A stretch of 64,000 bases of DNA, taken from assembly GCF_024734895.1 (NCBI RefSeq), contig NZ_CP091430.1:6838501-6902500 (forward strand), given 5' to 3'. Positions 43,394 to 52,072 of this stretch are shown here, piece after piece (the stretch's first letter is position 1; each line of letters starts with the position of its first letter). Source of the DNA: Paenibacillus spongiae (GTDB lineage: Bacteria; Bacillota; Bacilli; Paenibacillales; Paenibacillaceae). The translations under genes and the position numbers were made by a program. Under the pieces are notes generated by a model. The model saw only the letters and a list, made by a program, of their open reading frames with translations. It made no database searches and was not told the origin of the DNA.

Positions 43394-44869
43394 TTAGTTC
43401 GCCTTGTCCAGATAATCCCGCTGGAAGTCGGCGGCGGCTTTGTCCAGCAGCGCCTTCGGATCGGCGTTCTGATTGGTCAGAACCGCCTGAATGACGCCGT
43501 CCAGCAGTTTGTACAGCTCCTGCGCGTTGACCGGCACCTCCGGCTTGATCGTTACGCCTTCGTTGCCGATGTAGTCGTTCCACAGCGCCATATCGACGTT
43601 CGTATGCTTGTCGTAGATGGCTTGCTCCGCCTGCAGGCGGTCTTCGTTGATCCATACCTTGAGCGCCTGCGGGCCGACGATGCGGCTAAGCGAGGCATCG
43701 TTCTGCAGCGATTCCTCAAGCCCCTTCAGTGATTCCGGGGACGCCTCGGGCGAGAAGCCCTTGATCTTCAGCCAATCCAGCCCGGCCTTGATCTGCTCCT
43801 TCGAGCTGTTCGGCGAGAACATGAACAGTCCGCCCCCGGCAAGCGAGATCCGTCCGACCGGACCGCCCGGCACCCGGGACATCGCCAGATTGTCCTTGCT
43901 CATCTTGTAATCGTTGATCGGCGTGTTCTTCCAGTCTGCCGTGCCGAAGCTCATGCCGACCTGATCCGTCCCGAACATCCGGAACAGGTCGTTCACGTCG
44001 ACCAGCACGTTATCGGTCAGCACGTTATGCTTCCACTTCATGTCCTTGATCAGCTGCAGCGCTTCGGCCGCCTCCGGGCTGTTGAAGACGGCCTTCCACT
44101 TGCCGCCCTCCTGCACCACGAATTCCGCCCCGTACGACCAGGCGATGTTCATGAACTGCCAGCCGCCCTGATTGTTCTTCGTCGGCAGGAAGAATCCCGG
44201 CTTGCCCGTCTTCTCCTTGATCGTCTTGGCCATCTGGACCAGCTCTTCGTATGTTTGCGGAAACCGCGGCGCCTCGCCGTCCTTCATCAAGCCCGCCTGC
44301 TTCAGCAAATTGACGTTGTACCAAATCCCCATAAAATAACCGCTGGATGGCACGCCGAACGTTTTGCCGTCCTTCTGCATAATTGCCAGCATATCCGGGT
44401 TGAGCATCGTATCGTAGTTGTACTCCTTCAACACGTCGGTTATATCTGCGGCGTAGCCTGCGCCAATGATCTTCTGCGGCTCGGTGAACCAGGTGGCGAA
44501 CAGATTCGGCAGCTGTCCGCTCTCCGCCTTGGGCAGAAACGTATTCGTGTCGTATTCGAAATTTTCCGTTTTCATCTCAATGTGCGGATACATGGTTTCG
44601 AACGTTTTCTTCCATCCTTCGGCTTGCGCGAGCGTCGCATCGGTCGGCTTCGGCCAATCCCCGTTCGCGAACACGAAGTTGGCCGGGGGCGTCTGTTCCC
44701 CGCCTTCCGCTTCGCCTGTATTGGCAGACCCGCCATCGACCCGCTTCCCGTTCGATTCCTTCTCTCCCCCGGCTTCATTGCCGCCCTTGCTGCTCGTAGG
44801 CGCGCAGGCAGCCAGCACCAGCGTAAGAATAAGCATGACCGCCAGCAGGAGCGATCCGTTCTTCTTCAT
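43394..44869 (-). CDS. Extracellular solute-binding lipoprotein, locus C
   Basis: A 491-residue lipoprotein of the family-1 (MalE/UgpB-like) class. The signal peptide (KKNGSLLLAVMLILTLV) ends in the lipobox LAAC, followed by a Gly/Glu/Asn-rich tether. The binding domain runs from about residue 50 (WKKTFETMYPHIEMKTENFEY, then GIWYNVNLLKQAGL, NIAWSYGAEFV). The start is ATG 44869 (AAGGGTG upstream) or the TTG three bases before it. Two cre-like sequences lie 50-130 bases upstream. The YesM/YesN pair and the kinase-less sensor are the likely control. Confidence 0.92.
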   Translation of the reverse strand: MKKNGSLLLAVMLILTLVLAACAPTSSKGGNEAGGEKESNGKRVDGGSANTGEAEGGEQTPPANFVFANGDWPKPTDATLAQAEGWKKTFETMYPHIEMKTENFEYDTNTFLPKAESGQLPNLFATWFTEPQKIIGAGYAADITDVLKEYNYDTMLNPDMLAIMQKDGKTFGVPSSGYFMGIWYNVNLLKQAGLMKDGEAPRFPQTYEELVQMAKTIKEKTGKPGFFLPTKNNQGGWQFMNIAWSYGAEFVVQEGGKWKAVFNSPEAAEALQLIKDMKWKHNVLTDNVLVDVNDLFRMFGTDQVGMSFGTADWKNTPINDYKMSKDNLAMSRVPGGPVGRISLAGGGLFMFSPNSSKEQIKAGLDWLKIKGFSPEASPESLKGLEESLQNDASLSRIVGPQALKVWINEDRLQAEQAIYDKHTNVDMALWNDYIGNEGVTIKPEVPVNAQELYKLLDGVIQAVLTNQNADPKALLDKAAADFQRDYLDKAN

Positions 44870-44917
44870 CAATCGTCAACACCCTTTCTCGTGAGCGGAA
44901 TCTGGTTACGACCTTCA

Positions 44918-44931
44918 TAATAGCGCTTTCA
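44918..44931. promoter_or_regulatory. cre-like site in the locus C promoter region
   Basis: On the minus strand TGAAAGCGCTATTA matches TGWAANCGNTNWCA at 13 of 14 positions. It lies about 50 bases upstream of the binding-protein start. Confidence 0.5.
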
Positions 44932-44984
44932 TAAAAGGATAAAAATGAGGCGTTCCTGCTAAAAGGTGGAGCATCCTGCTCTGT

Positions 44985-44999
44985 TTGAAAGCGCTTCAA
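44985..44999. promoter_or_regulatory. Second cre-like palindrome between locus C and the orphan sensor
   Basis: TTGAAAGCGCTTCAA has both cre half-sites (TGAAA, TTCA around GCGC), one base shorter than the standard spacing. It lies between the divergent binding-protein gene and the kinase-less sensor gene, 45 bases before the latter's GTG. Confidence 0.45.
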
Positions 45000-45043
45000 C
45001 AACTTCCTTCGGATGTGCTATACTCTTCCTGGAGGTGAGCGCC

Positions 45044-45970
45044 GTGTTTGCGCTGTTGTCCCGCAGAATTATTGTCACCCTGATGACAACCGCAATCATC
45101 GGCGTGACGATCGTCGGTGCGGTCTCGTATTATTTCTCCGCCTATCTGATCCGTTCCGAGTTCAGCAGTATCGTCAGCCACTTCTACGACACGTCCGCGG
45201 GCAACCTGACTCGGTTTCTCACCTATACGGAGGAGACGGTGAAGGTCATTGCCAACAATGCCACGGTCATGTCCGCCATCCGCTCGCCTGGCTATATGAC
45301 CGAGGTGTCCGAAGTGTTGAACGGGATGGTCTACAACCTGAATGCCGATATCCGCGGCGCCGCCATCTATTCTTTGCAGGGCTACACTTACACGCCGACG
45401 AATTATTCGGACATTCCTTCCCTGGAGCAGCTGCGTGCCAACCCCGATTTCGAACGGTTCTACACGGATCCGTCCTCCAGGGGCGAATGGATGTACCGGG
45501 ACGGCGCCGACTTGTCCTACTATGCCCTGCGGTATGCCAAGGACGGCATCCTCTCCTACGTCATGAAAATTCCCGAGAACGCCGAGCAGCCGCTGGCCAT
45601 CCTGGTTGCGGATATTGACGGGACCAAGCTGGCGCAATATTTTCAAACGACGAACGCCCTATTCCGCAGCGCCGCGATCGATATTCAACGCATAGAGCGA
45701 AAGCCTGCGCACAGCGGCCCGGTCGCAGCCGAGAACGATACATCCGTCGTGATCCGGAGCCTTGTACATGATTCGAATATCGCGCTGACGCTATCGGTTC
45801 CGCTCGCCAATGCCAAGGAGCCGCTGCAGGAATTGCGCTGGACGATAGGTCTGCTGGCGCTTCTGTCCGCCGCCGCGGCCGCCTATGCCTTCCGCCGGTT
45901 GAGAAGCGCCATCGTCCGGCCGCTGGCTCTCCTGTATAAGAAGATGCGCCGGTTCAGCTCATCCGCCTAG
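45044..45970 (+). CDS. Kinase-less membrane sensor (dCACHE-type), 3'-truncated sensor kinase
   Basis: A 308-residue protein: TM1 (LLSRRIIVTLMTTAIIGVTIVGAVSYYF), an extracellular region of about 230 residues like the sensor of YesM kinases (NLTRFLTYTEETVKVIANNA, DGADLSYYALRYAKDGILSYVMKI), TM2 (TIGLLALLSAAAAAYA), and only the first turn of a HAMP segment (RLRSAIVRPLALLYKKMRRFSSSA). No His_kinase or HATPase follows. GTG at 45044 follows GGAGGTGAGCGCC. Its last 17 bases overlap, tail to tail, the end of the complete YesM-type gene. It looks like a sensor kinase that lost its kinase half, but an accessory sensor cannot be excluded. Confidence 0.75.
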   Translation: MFALLSRRIIVTLMTTAIIGVTIVGAVSYYFSAYLIRSEFSSIVSHFYDTSAGNLTRFLTYTEETVKVIANNATVMSAIRSPGYMTEVSEVLNGMVYNLNADIRGAAIYSLQGYTYTPTNYSDIPSLEQLRANPDFERFYTDPSSRGEWMYRDGADLSYYALRYAKDGILSYVMKIPENAEQPLAILVADIDGTKLAQYFQTTNALFRSAAIDIQRIERKPAHSGPVAAENDTSVVIRSLVHDSNIALTLSVPLANAKEPLQELRWTIGLLALLSAAAAAYAFRRLRSAIVRPLALLYKKMRRFSSSA

Positions 45971-47717
45971 GCGCATTCCGGGCTTCGACCCTGACCGTGA
46001 CCGTCGTCCCGCGTCCATGGCTGCTGTCAATCTGAATGCCGCAGCGTGAGCCATATTCCAGCTTAATCCGCTCATCTACATTGCGGATGCCGTAGCCTCC
46101 GCCTTTGTAAGAGGTATCCTGCTGCATGCCATGCAGCCCTGCGGGATCGAAGCCGATTCCGTCATCCTGAACCTCGAATACCAGATCCTTACGGTCGCGG
46201 TATCCCTTGATCCGCAGCTGTCCTTTGCCCCGCTTCTGGCCGATCCCATGCTTGATCGCGTTTTCGACGAGCGGCTGCAGAATGATTTTTAGAACGGCAT
46301 CGTCCGTAATCTCCTCATCCACCTCGTAGGTCACCTCGAATTTGTCAGGGAACCGCATCTCTTCCAGCGTCATATAGCTCTTGATGATGCCGAGCTCTTC
46401 TTTGACCGTGATGTACTTATCGCCTTTATGCAGACTGAGCCGGTAGAAGCTGGCCAGCGCGATGATCATTCTCTCAATCGTCGGCTGATCGTTCATCTTG
46501 GCGATCCAGCCGATCGCATCCAGCGTGTTATACAGGAAGTGCGGGTTGATCTGCGCCTGCAGCGCGATCAGCTCCGTCTCCCGCTGCCGGTCCTTGTCCT
46601 CGTTGTTGCGGGCGATCAGCTCCTCGATCCGGACGACCATATCGTTGAAGCTGTTCTCCAGCAGGGCCAGCTCGTCGTTATTCTGCCATTGGACGTAGGG
46701 ACGCGCAGTGCTGCCGCTTTCCCGGTATTTGCGGATGATGCGCGCAAGCCGGTTAACGGGCGTCACGATCCGCTTGGACACATACCACGATACGGCGAAG
46801 CCGGCCGCAATGAGCACCGCTTGAAGCACATACGCATACCGTTTGATATGCCCCAGCCGCTTGAACAGCTCTTGCTGAGACACCATGCTGACGATGTGCC
46901 AGTTCAGCCCGTTCTTCTGCACATCTCCTGTCAGCCGATAGTTGAAAATAATCGCCGGATCGCCCTTCAGCTCCGTCATCTTGTAGCCGTCGCCGCCGAC
47001 CTGGAACAGCTCCGGCTCGTAAATCGCCGTTCCCGCCTGCGCCGGATCAGGGGCCGACAGCACATACCTGTCTTCCGACAGCAGCATTGCATTCCCCCAA
47101 TCGGAGAACACCATATTTTTATACACATCGTATAGCGCCCTCTCCCGGATATACACGACCAAATAGCCAAGCCGCTGCCCAGTGTTGAAATTGTAATACT
47201 TCCTGCCGAGCATCAGGTACGGCTGCCCTTCACCGTCTCTTCGCACGTCTCCCCATACCGGCGTGTTCGATTCGCGGACCCGCTTCAGGAAGAACGGATC
47301 CGGCGCTCCGACGTCCGCTCCGCCGCCATAGCCGTAATAGCGCCCGTCTTCGGTCACGATCGCGATGCTGCGCACGACGCTAGTGTTGATGTTCATCGCA
47401 TCCAGGATTTTGGCGATCGCGGCCTCCTTCTGTTCCTCGGTTGCCTTGCTGTCCAAGACGGCGCGGTAAACCTCCCTCTTGGTCAGCAGCCGGACGGACA
47501 GCATATTCACCTCCCCCAGCAGAAATTCGAATCCGGTCTGGGCCTTCTCCTGATTCATCATGACATAGTTGTACATGAATTCGCGCACCGCCTTCTGCGT
47601 CAGCCAGCTCGTCGCCTGAAACAGCAGTACCGAGGACAGCAGCAGGACGGCGAACAGCAGAGCCAATACTTTCGAGCCGACGCTCCAATGCTTCCAAGTC
47701 CGAAATCGTACGTTCAC
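45954..47717 (-). CDS. YesM-type sensor histidine kinase, locus C
   Basis: A 587-residue membrane kinase. TM1 (VLALLFAVLLLSSVLLFQA), an extracellular dCACHE-like sensor (about 45-295), TM2 (YAYVLQAVLIAAGFAVSWYV), HAMP (RLARIIRKYRESGSTARP...), a coiled-coil, then His_kinase QINPHFLYNTLDAIG with phospho-accepting His, and HATPase (LVENAIKHGIGQKRG, then QDDGIGFDP). GTG at 47717 follows AAGGAGCGCAGCCCT. It starts 14 bases after the YesN gene, so the pair is one operon. It probably detects the extracellular sugar for locus C. Confidence 0.93.
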   Translation of the reverse strand: MNVRFRTWKHWSVGSKVLALLFAVLLLSSVLLFQATSWLTQKAVREFMYNYVMMNQEKAQTGFEFLLGEVNMLSVRLLTKREVYRAVLDSKATEEQKEAAIAKILDAMNINTSVVRSIAIVTEDGRYYGYGGGADVGAPDPFFLKRVRESNTPVWGDVRRDGEGQPYLMLGRKYYNFNTGQRLGYLVVYIRERALYDVYKNMVFSDWGNAMLLSEDRYVLSAPDPAQAGTAIYEPELFQVGGDGYKMTELKGDPAIIFNYRLTGDVQKNGLNWHIVSMVSQQELFKRLGHIKRYAYVLQAVLIAAGFAVSWYVSKRIVTPVNRLARIIRKYRESGSTARPYVQWQNNDELALLENSFNDMVVRIEELIARNNEDKDRQRETELIALQAQINPHFLYNTLDAIGWIAKMNDQPTIERMIIALASFYRLSLHKGDKYITVKEELGIIKSYMTLEEMRFPDKFEVTYEVDEEITDDAVLKIILQPLVENAIKHGIGQKRGKGQLRIKGYRDRKDLVFEVQDDGIGFDPAGLHGMQQDTSYKGGGYGIRNVDERIKLEYGSRCGIQIDSSHGRGTTVTVRVEARNAPRRMS

Positions 47718-47731
47718 AGGGCTGCGCTCCT

Positions 47732-48523
47732 TTATTCATATAGCGTGCTTTTCACAAATTCGCGGGGCGTCAATCCGGTAGCTTTCTTGAACAGCTGCCC
47801 GAAATAGCGATGATCCTGATAGCCGACCATTGCGCTGACTTCATAGATTTTATAGGTCCGTTCCTTCAGAAACCGCTTCGCCTGCCCGATCCGGTATTCC
47901 GTGACGTAATCGACAACCGTGCAGTGCATGTCTTCCTTGAAGAGATGCATCAAGTAAGAGGGGCTGATATGCAGCTGCTCCGCGATGGCCGCAATCGACA
48001 GCTCCTCGGCGTAATGCCCGTGTATGTAAGCCACCGCCTGATCGATCAGCGGGGAAGCGGACTTCGTCTTGCGCATCCGGACAGTCTTCAAGACCGCGAC
48101 GAGATTGGCGTAAACCTTCTCCTTCCCCAGCCGTGCAACCGTCCTCTCCCCCGCGATCCGGCCCACGACGCGCTCCAGCACTTCTTCCAGCTTGTCGTTC
48201 TCGACCGGCTTCAGCAAATATTCCGCCGCGCCGTATCGGATCGCTCCCTTCGCATATTCGAAATCGCCGTAGCCGCTCAGCACGATGAAGCTGACATCCA
48301 GCCTGCTGTCCTTCACCTGCTTCATCATCTCGATGCCGTCTAGGAACGGCATCTTAATATCGGTAATAATGATCTCCGGACGGTGTTTCAGCGCCTCCTC
48401 CAGCCCGGTCTGCCCGTCCTCCGCCTCCCCGACGATCTCGATTCCGAGCCGTTCCCACGCAATCGTCTTCCGCAGTCCCAGCCGCACCAAGTATTCGTCA
48501 TCGACAATCAATGCTTTAATCAC
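47732..48523 (-). CDS. YesN-type response regulator with AraC output domain, locus C
   Basis: A 263-residue regulator. The receiver (1-115: KALIVDDEYLVRLGLR, phospho-acceptor in IIITDIKMPFLDG, lysine in EYLLKPVEN) is joined by a short linker to an AraC domain (IAAIAEQLHISPSYLMHLFKE, then VSAMVGYQDHRYFGQLFKK, TGLTPREFV). I chose GTG at 48523 (VIKALIVDDE) because AGGAGGCTATATC precedes it. The frame is open for 25 more codons upstream. It is shorter than the locus A regulator, lacking most of the central spacer. A cre-like sequence lies at 48542-48555, just before the ribosome binding site. Confidence 0.93.
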   Translation of the reverse strand: MIKALIVDDEYLVRLGLRKTIAWERLGIEIVGEAEDGQTGLEEALKHRPEIIITDIKMPFLDGIEMMKQVKDSRLDVSFIVLSGYGDFEYAKGAIRYGAAEYLLKPVENDKLEEVLERVVGRIAGERTVARLGKEKVYANLVAVLKTVRMRKTKSASPLIDQAVAYIHGHYAEELSIAAIAEQLHISPSYLMHLFKEDMHCTVVDYVTEYRIGQAKRFLKERTYKIYEVSAMVGYQDHRYFGQLFKKATGLTPREFVKSTLYE

Positions 48524-49198
48524 GATATAGCCTCCTATTCGTAAAAACGCTTTCATGATTGCATATCCTATTCTACCTGCTGCCTTCCATTCCAACAATT
48601 AGGGTCTTCTCCTATTCGATTCTAATCGGCGTTAAAGGTCGGTTAACGCCGGATCGGCTTCGTACGGCTCGTGAGTAAGGGCTGCACGGGAGGCCGGCAT
48701 ATGCCATGAACAAGCAACGAGGCGGGACACCCACCCTGGGTCATGCCTCCCGGCTTGCCGCTTCCAATTCCTCCTATCGGCCCGCTATCCAAAATTTGGA
48801 TCGCATCTTACAATAGAATGAGCCCGGCTGCATGTTACTTTCCGTCACGCCGGATGAATGGCTTCGACTTCGGCAGCCTTTTACAAATGGTAAGCTCCTA
48901 TTCGATCCTAACTATTAACTGGGATTCGGATTGCACGAATATGAACGCCGCATGCCCGCCACGCATGCCTCAGATGGCGAGGAGGGGCCAAGAAGGTGCA
49001 GAAACATGCATAATCGAAGGGAGCGGCTTATAAAGATATAACCTATCAGGTGTATTGAAGCTTATCCTGAATATTAATAACCGTAACCATATAACCCAAC
49101 GAAGTAGTTTCATAGGGGAATTCTGGTTAACCATTATTATTTGATCCGGGAAAATAAGGAACTCGGCAGGTGCCGCAGGGAGGTAAACCTTTCGTCTC
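48524..49198. other. Intergenic space with operator-like dyad and cre-like site; no gene seen
   Basis: Holds TAAAAACGCTTTCA (48542-48555; on the minus strand 13 of 14 cre positions) just upstream of the YesN start. The dyad GGCGTTAA-AGGTCGG-TTAACGCC (48628-48650) is a candidate operator or hairpin for the YesN/YesM operon. Between 48688 and 48750 GGGAGGC and GCCTCCC could pair around GGCATATGCC. Nothing coding was convincing. The promoter of the PrsW-toxin gene should lie in the last 150 bases. Confidence 0.45.
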
Positions 49199-51466
49199 TT
49201 GTTCCGCGGGTCTGATCAGCGAGAGGAGGCGTCCGTCACGAGTACGATCTGGCAGCTTCGCAGCGGAATTCGTGATATGCTGGAGGCGGCATACCGGTTC
49301 ATCCTGGTCCTGATTAAGAAATATCCGTTCATCCGAACGACGTACACGATTTTTTCATGGATTTCGCTGATTGTCTTTATCGTCAGTCTATTCGTTGTCC
49401 CAGACTCCCGTAAGATGCTCGTGCAATATTTATGGTCCTTCTACGTTTTGATTCAGTTCTGGGTGTTATGCCGGAGCAAGACGCTGCCCTGGAAGCCCGT
49501 GGCGCTGTTCGTCCTGTCGGGCGTTCTGTTCGTCGTGCCATTCACCGCGCTGACGATGAATGGCCTGCATGCGATATTCGGCGGGAGGACGAACGACACG
49601 TGGTCGGTTGCCGTCATGACGCCGATCTTCGAGGAGCTGTGGAAGCTGCTCCCGCTCGGGGCGTTCCTTCTCTTCTCCAGACGGGCATCCGCGCTCAGCC
49701 TCGGCGATTACGCGTTGATCGGCGGCGCCACCGGCGTCGGCTTTCAATTGATGGAGGAATTGTCGCGGCGGTGGGTTAATTCCGGGGGCTTCTCGGATAA
49801 GTTCGGCTACAGCTTCACCATCTTCGGCGGCGAGACGATCCATTGGGATTTCTTCTCCCTGTTCCCGGGGCGGTTCGAGGAAAGCATCCTGCCTTCGATG
49901 ATGACCGTCGGCCACCCCGTCATCACCGCCATGATCGCGCTCGCGATCGGAATCGCTCACCGGCTGCGGCCAAAGCTAAGCATGGCGGTCTACCTATTCC
50001 CGATGATCTTTCTCGCCTGGGGAATTCTCGACCATGCCGCCTACAACGGCCAGAACCGGCTGCCGGAGTGGATTCTGACGATTCACGAATGGACGGGAAG
50101 CGGCTACCGGACGCGCTCGGCCTTCCTTCTTATGCTGGCGGCGGCGGTCTCGGCGGATTATTGGGCACTCAATAAAATCCGGCGGAAGCTGCCGTCTTTG
50201 CCGGGCGAGCTGCCGCTCAACCCGTTCTCCGAGCTGTGGAATATGACGGCGGCTCTCTTCCGGGACCGCGGCCGCTTCGTCCATTGGCTCGGCTTCTACC
50301 GGGAACGCCGGGAGCTCGGGTTCATTCTGCTCTACGGCAACAGCGAAGCCGCAGGAAGAGGAGATCCGGTCCGGGAACGGATGCAGGCGTTCTACCGGAT
50401 TGTGGCCGGTCTGGCTCTGCTGCTGCTGACAGCCGGTTTGTTCGCGGGCATGAGTGTCTATGCGGCAGGCGGCCAGGATTCGGCCTGCTTTGCCTGCCTC
50501 TTCGATAGTTTGCAGAATTGGTGGGATCGCCTGGAATGGTATGAACAGGGGGCGATTGTGCTCGGCGCGCTGGCGTTATCGTTACTATTCGTCGGATTCT
50601 GGCCTGCGCTCGGCATTGCGATGACCGTATGGGGCGTCGCCGGCAGCGGCCACGAAATCGCCGGTTATATACGCGATCCCAAGAAGCTGCTGACGCCGGA
50701 GAACGCCGCCGCCGTGCTTGTCGGCATCGCGATCAGCCGGATCCCGTTCGGCCGGGCCTTCGCCTGGGCGGGAAAGAAGGGGGCCGGGTATTGGCGCAAG
50801 CTGCTTGACCGGATCGGCTTCCGCAAGCCCGGGAAACCGGAGGTGCCCGTCCCCGTCAAGCCCAAGCCGGATGTCCCGGGCCCGGACCGGACGCCGGACG
50901 GGCCGGAGAAGCCCGATGATAAACCGAACGAGAAGCCCAATGAGAAGCCGGGCGGAGACAAACCGGATCATGATAAACCGGATGACGACAAGCCGGATGA
51001 AAAACCGGACGGTGACCGCGATGACGGCACAACCGCCTTCGACCGCTCGGATTACCGCGAGGTTGAAATTGTAGACAGCAAGAACAGCCCGATCGGCGAG
51101 TTTGACCAGGTTGATATGGAAAAGAAGATTTTTTACGAGGACAAATCCGCGGAAGGACTGCATCGCGTCAACCCGAAGACCGGACTGCCCGCTCAGACGC
51201 CGCAGGAGTTCGCCGACAAGCAGATTCTCGGCAAGACGCGGACGCGTATTCACAATCTGATGAACAATGCCGCTACGACCCGGCCGAAAGCAACCGGTAC
51301 GCCGGAGGTGCCGACACTGGATGAGATCCGCACCATACGCGATTTCGTCTTCCGGCTGGACGGCGATACCCCGGCGCTTAGAACGGCGGTCGAGAACAGC
51401 ATGAATCAGCTGCGCACAGAATTTCCGGATTACACATTCAATGCTACGTTTGGAGGGAAGCCATAG
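49199..51466 (+). CDS. PrsW-type intramembrane protease fused to a C-terminal PD-(D/E)XK-like nuclease toxin domain
   Basis: A protein of up to 755 residues. N-terminal part (about 1-300): many membrane spans with the PrsW catalytic pattern E145-E146-L-W-K149 (TPIFEELWKLLP), a second glutamate motif GGATGVGFQLMEEL (about 175-188) and a histidine motif VGHPVITAMIALAIG. Middle: more spans and amphipathic helices to about 540. About 555-612: a linker of KPD, KPN and EKP repeats. About 613-755: a soluble domain with D636 in IGEFDQVD, then E647-x-K649 in FYEDKSAEGL, a restriction-endonuclease-like pattern. I take it to be a polymorphic toxin tip. The immunity gene starts on the base after the stop. 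The start is uncertain: TTG 49199 has GGGAGG at long range, and the first ATG is 49277. Confidence 0.8.
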   Translation: MFRGSDQREEASVTSTIWQLRSGIRDMLEAAYRFILVLIKKYPFIRTTYTIFSWISLIVFIVSLFVVPDSRKMLVQYLWSFYVLIQFWVLCRSKTLPWKPVALFVLSGVLFVVPFTALTMNGLHAIFGGRTNDTWSVAVMTPIFEELWKLLPLGAFLLFSRRASALSLGDYALIGGATGVGFQLMEELSRRWVNSGGFSDKFGYSFTIFGGETIHWDFFSLFPGRFEESILPSMMTVGHPVITAMIALAIGIAHRLRPKLSMAVYLFPMIFLAWGILDHAAYNGQNRLPEWILTIHEWTGSGYRTRSAFLLMLAAAVSADYWALNKIRRKLPSLPGELPLNPFSELWNMTAALFRDRGRFVHWLGFYRERRELGFILLYGNSEAAGRGDPVRERMQAFYRIVAGLALLLLTAGLFAGMSVYAAGGQDSACFACLFDSLQNWWDRLEWYEQGAIVLGALALSLLFVGFWPALGIAMTVWGVAGSGHEIAGYIRDPKKLLTPENAAAVLVGIAISRIPFGRAFAWAGKKGAGYWRKLLDRIGFRKPGKPEVPVPVKPKPDVPGPDRTPDGPEKPDDKPNEKPNEKPGGDKPDHDKPDDDKPDEKPDGDRDDGTTAFDRSDYREVEIVDSKNSPIGEFDQVDMEKKIFYEDKSAEGLHRVNPKTGLPAQTPQEFADKQILGKTRTRIHNLMNNAATTRPKATGTPEVPTLDEIRTIRDFVFRLDGDTPALRTAVENSMNQLRTEFPDYTFNATFGGKP

Positions 51467-51793
51467 ATGTCAGTAAGTGCTTTTATACCCCATCCCGAAA
51501 ATGAGGAAGAGCTCGGCTTCAACGTGCCGGTAGCCTCCGAAGCGTTCTTCAATGCCTACTGGATGCCCGCCGCGGAAGAGCTGAACCTGCAGTGGGTTCC
51601 GATCTTCTCGACCGGCATCGACATCTCGGAGGAGGATCTCCCGGACGTGCTCGGCGAGCTGAACCGTCTGAAGCAGTGGGCCGCCGGCCGCGGCGGCGAG
51701 GAGATGGAGCAGATGCTGAGCCGGATCGATATGCTCATAACCCGGCTGCCCCTAGCCTACGAGCGCGAAGGCGCCGTCGTTTATATTGGGTGA
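51467..51793 (+). CDS. Putative immunity protein for the PrsW-fused toxin
   Basis: A 108-residue acidic soluble protein whose ATG is the base immediately after the toxin stop codon (TAG-ATG), with GGAGGG in the end of the toxin gene as ribosome binding site, so it is made together with it. It opens MSVSAFIPHPENEEELGFNVPVASEAFFNAYW and has ISTGI-like strands and a helical acidic end (GGEEMEQMLSRIDMLITRL). I do not recognise the family. Small acidic single-domain proteins directly 3' of a polymorphic toxin are typically its specific inhibitor, so the role is inferred from position and character. Confidence 0.72.
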   Translation: MSVSAFIPHPENEEELGFNVPVASEAFFNAYWMPAAEELNLQWVPIFSTGIDISEEDLPDVLGELNRLKQWAAGRGGEEMEQMLSRIDMLITRLPLAYEREGAVVYIG

Positions 51794-51861
51794 GTGCTGC
51801 AATTAAGCTGCCTTTTGAGGCTCATATCAATCTAATGGGGTCCAATCGTCGCTCGCCGCGC

Positions 51862-51908
51862 AACGCGGATAAACTAACGGACATTCATTCCGTTAGTTTA
51901 TCCGCGTT
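51862..51908. repeat. Perfect 19-bp hairpin in interspersed repeat (family R2)
   Basis: AACGCGGATAAACTAACGG (51862-51880), loop ACATTCATT, CCGTTAGTTTATCCGCGTT (51890-51908): 19 of 19 bp paired. It starts 69 bases after the immunity gene stop. There is no T-run on either side, so it is not a simple terminator. Its stem sequence ATAAACTAACG also occurs near 35.17 kb. Confidence 0.85.
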
Positions 51909-52072
51909 GGATTCTGACGAGTGCTAGCGGACATGAAAGCCCTTATGGGAGCAAAAATGCGGTCCAAACGGCAGGGCTTAATACAATTAGCGGACCTGAT
52001 GTCCTCAAGCCGCTGCAAACCGGTCAAAAATCGGTGAATAGCGAATCCTATGTCCATAACGCTCAGCCGTTC
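51909..52072. repeat. Interspersed repeat R2, copy at 52 kb
   Basis: After the hairpin the sequence GCGGACCTGATGTCC, CCGCTGCAAACCGGTC, ATCGGTGAATAGCGAATCC, TATGTCC-ATAACGC (about 51989-52066) aligns well with CGAATCTGATGTCCGC, CCGCAAATCGGACG, TTCGGCGAATAACGCATTC, TATGTCTTCAACGC at 59.16-59.22 kb. The region 51794-52221 holds no gene. Confidence 0.6.

Noticed and set aside
48743..49033. 96-aa plus-strand frame before the PrsW-toxin gene
   Set aside because: No ribosome binding site, low-complexity composition and no recognisable domain. The region is better seen as promoter or leader DNA.
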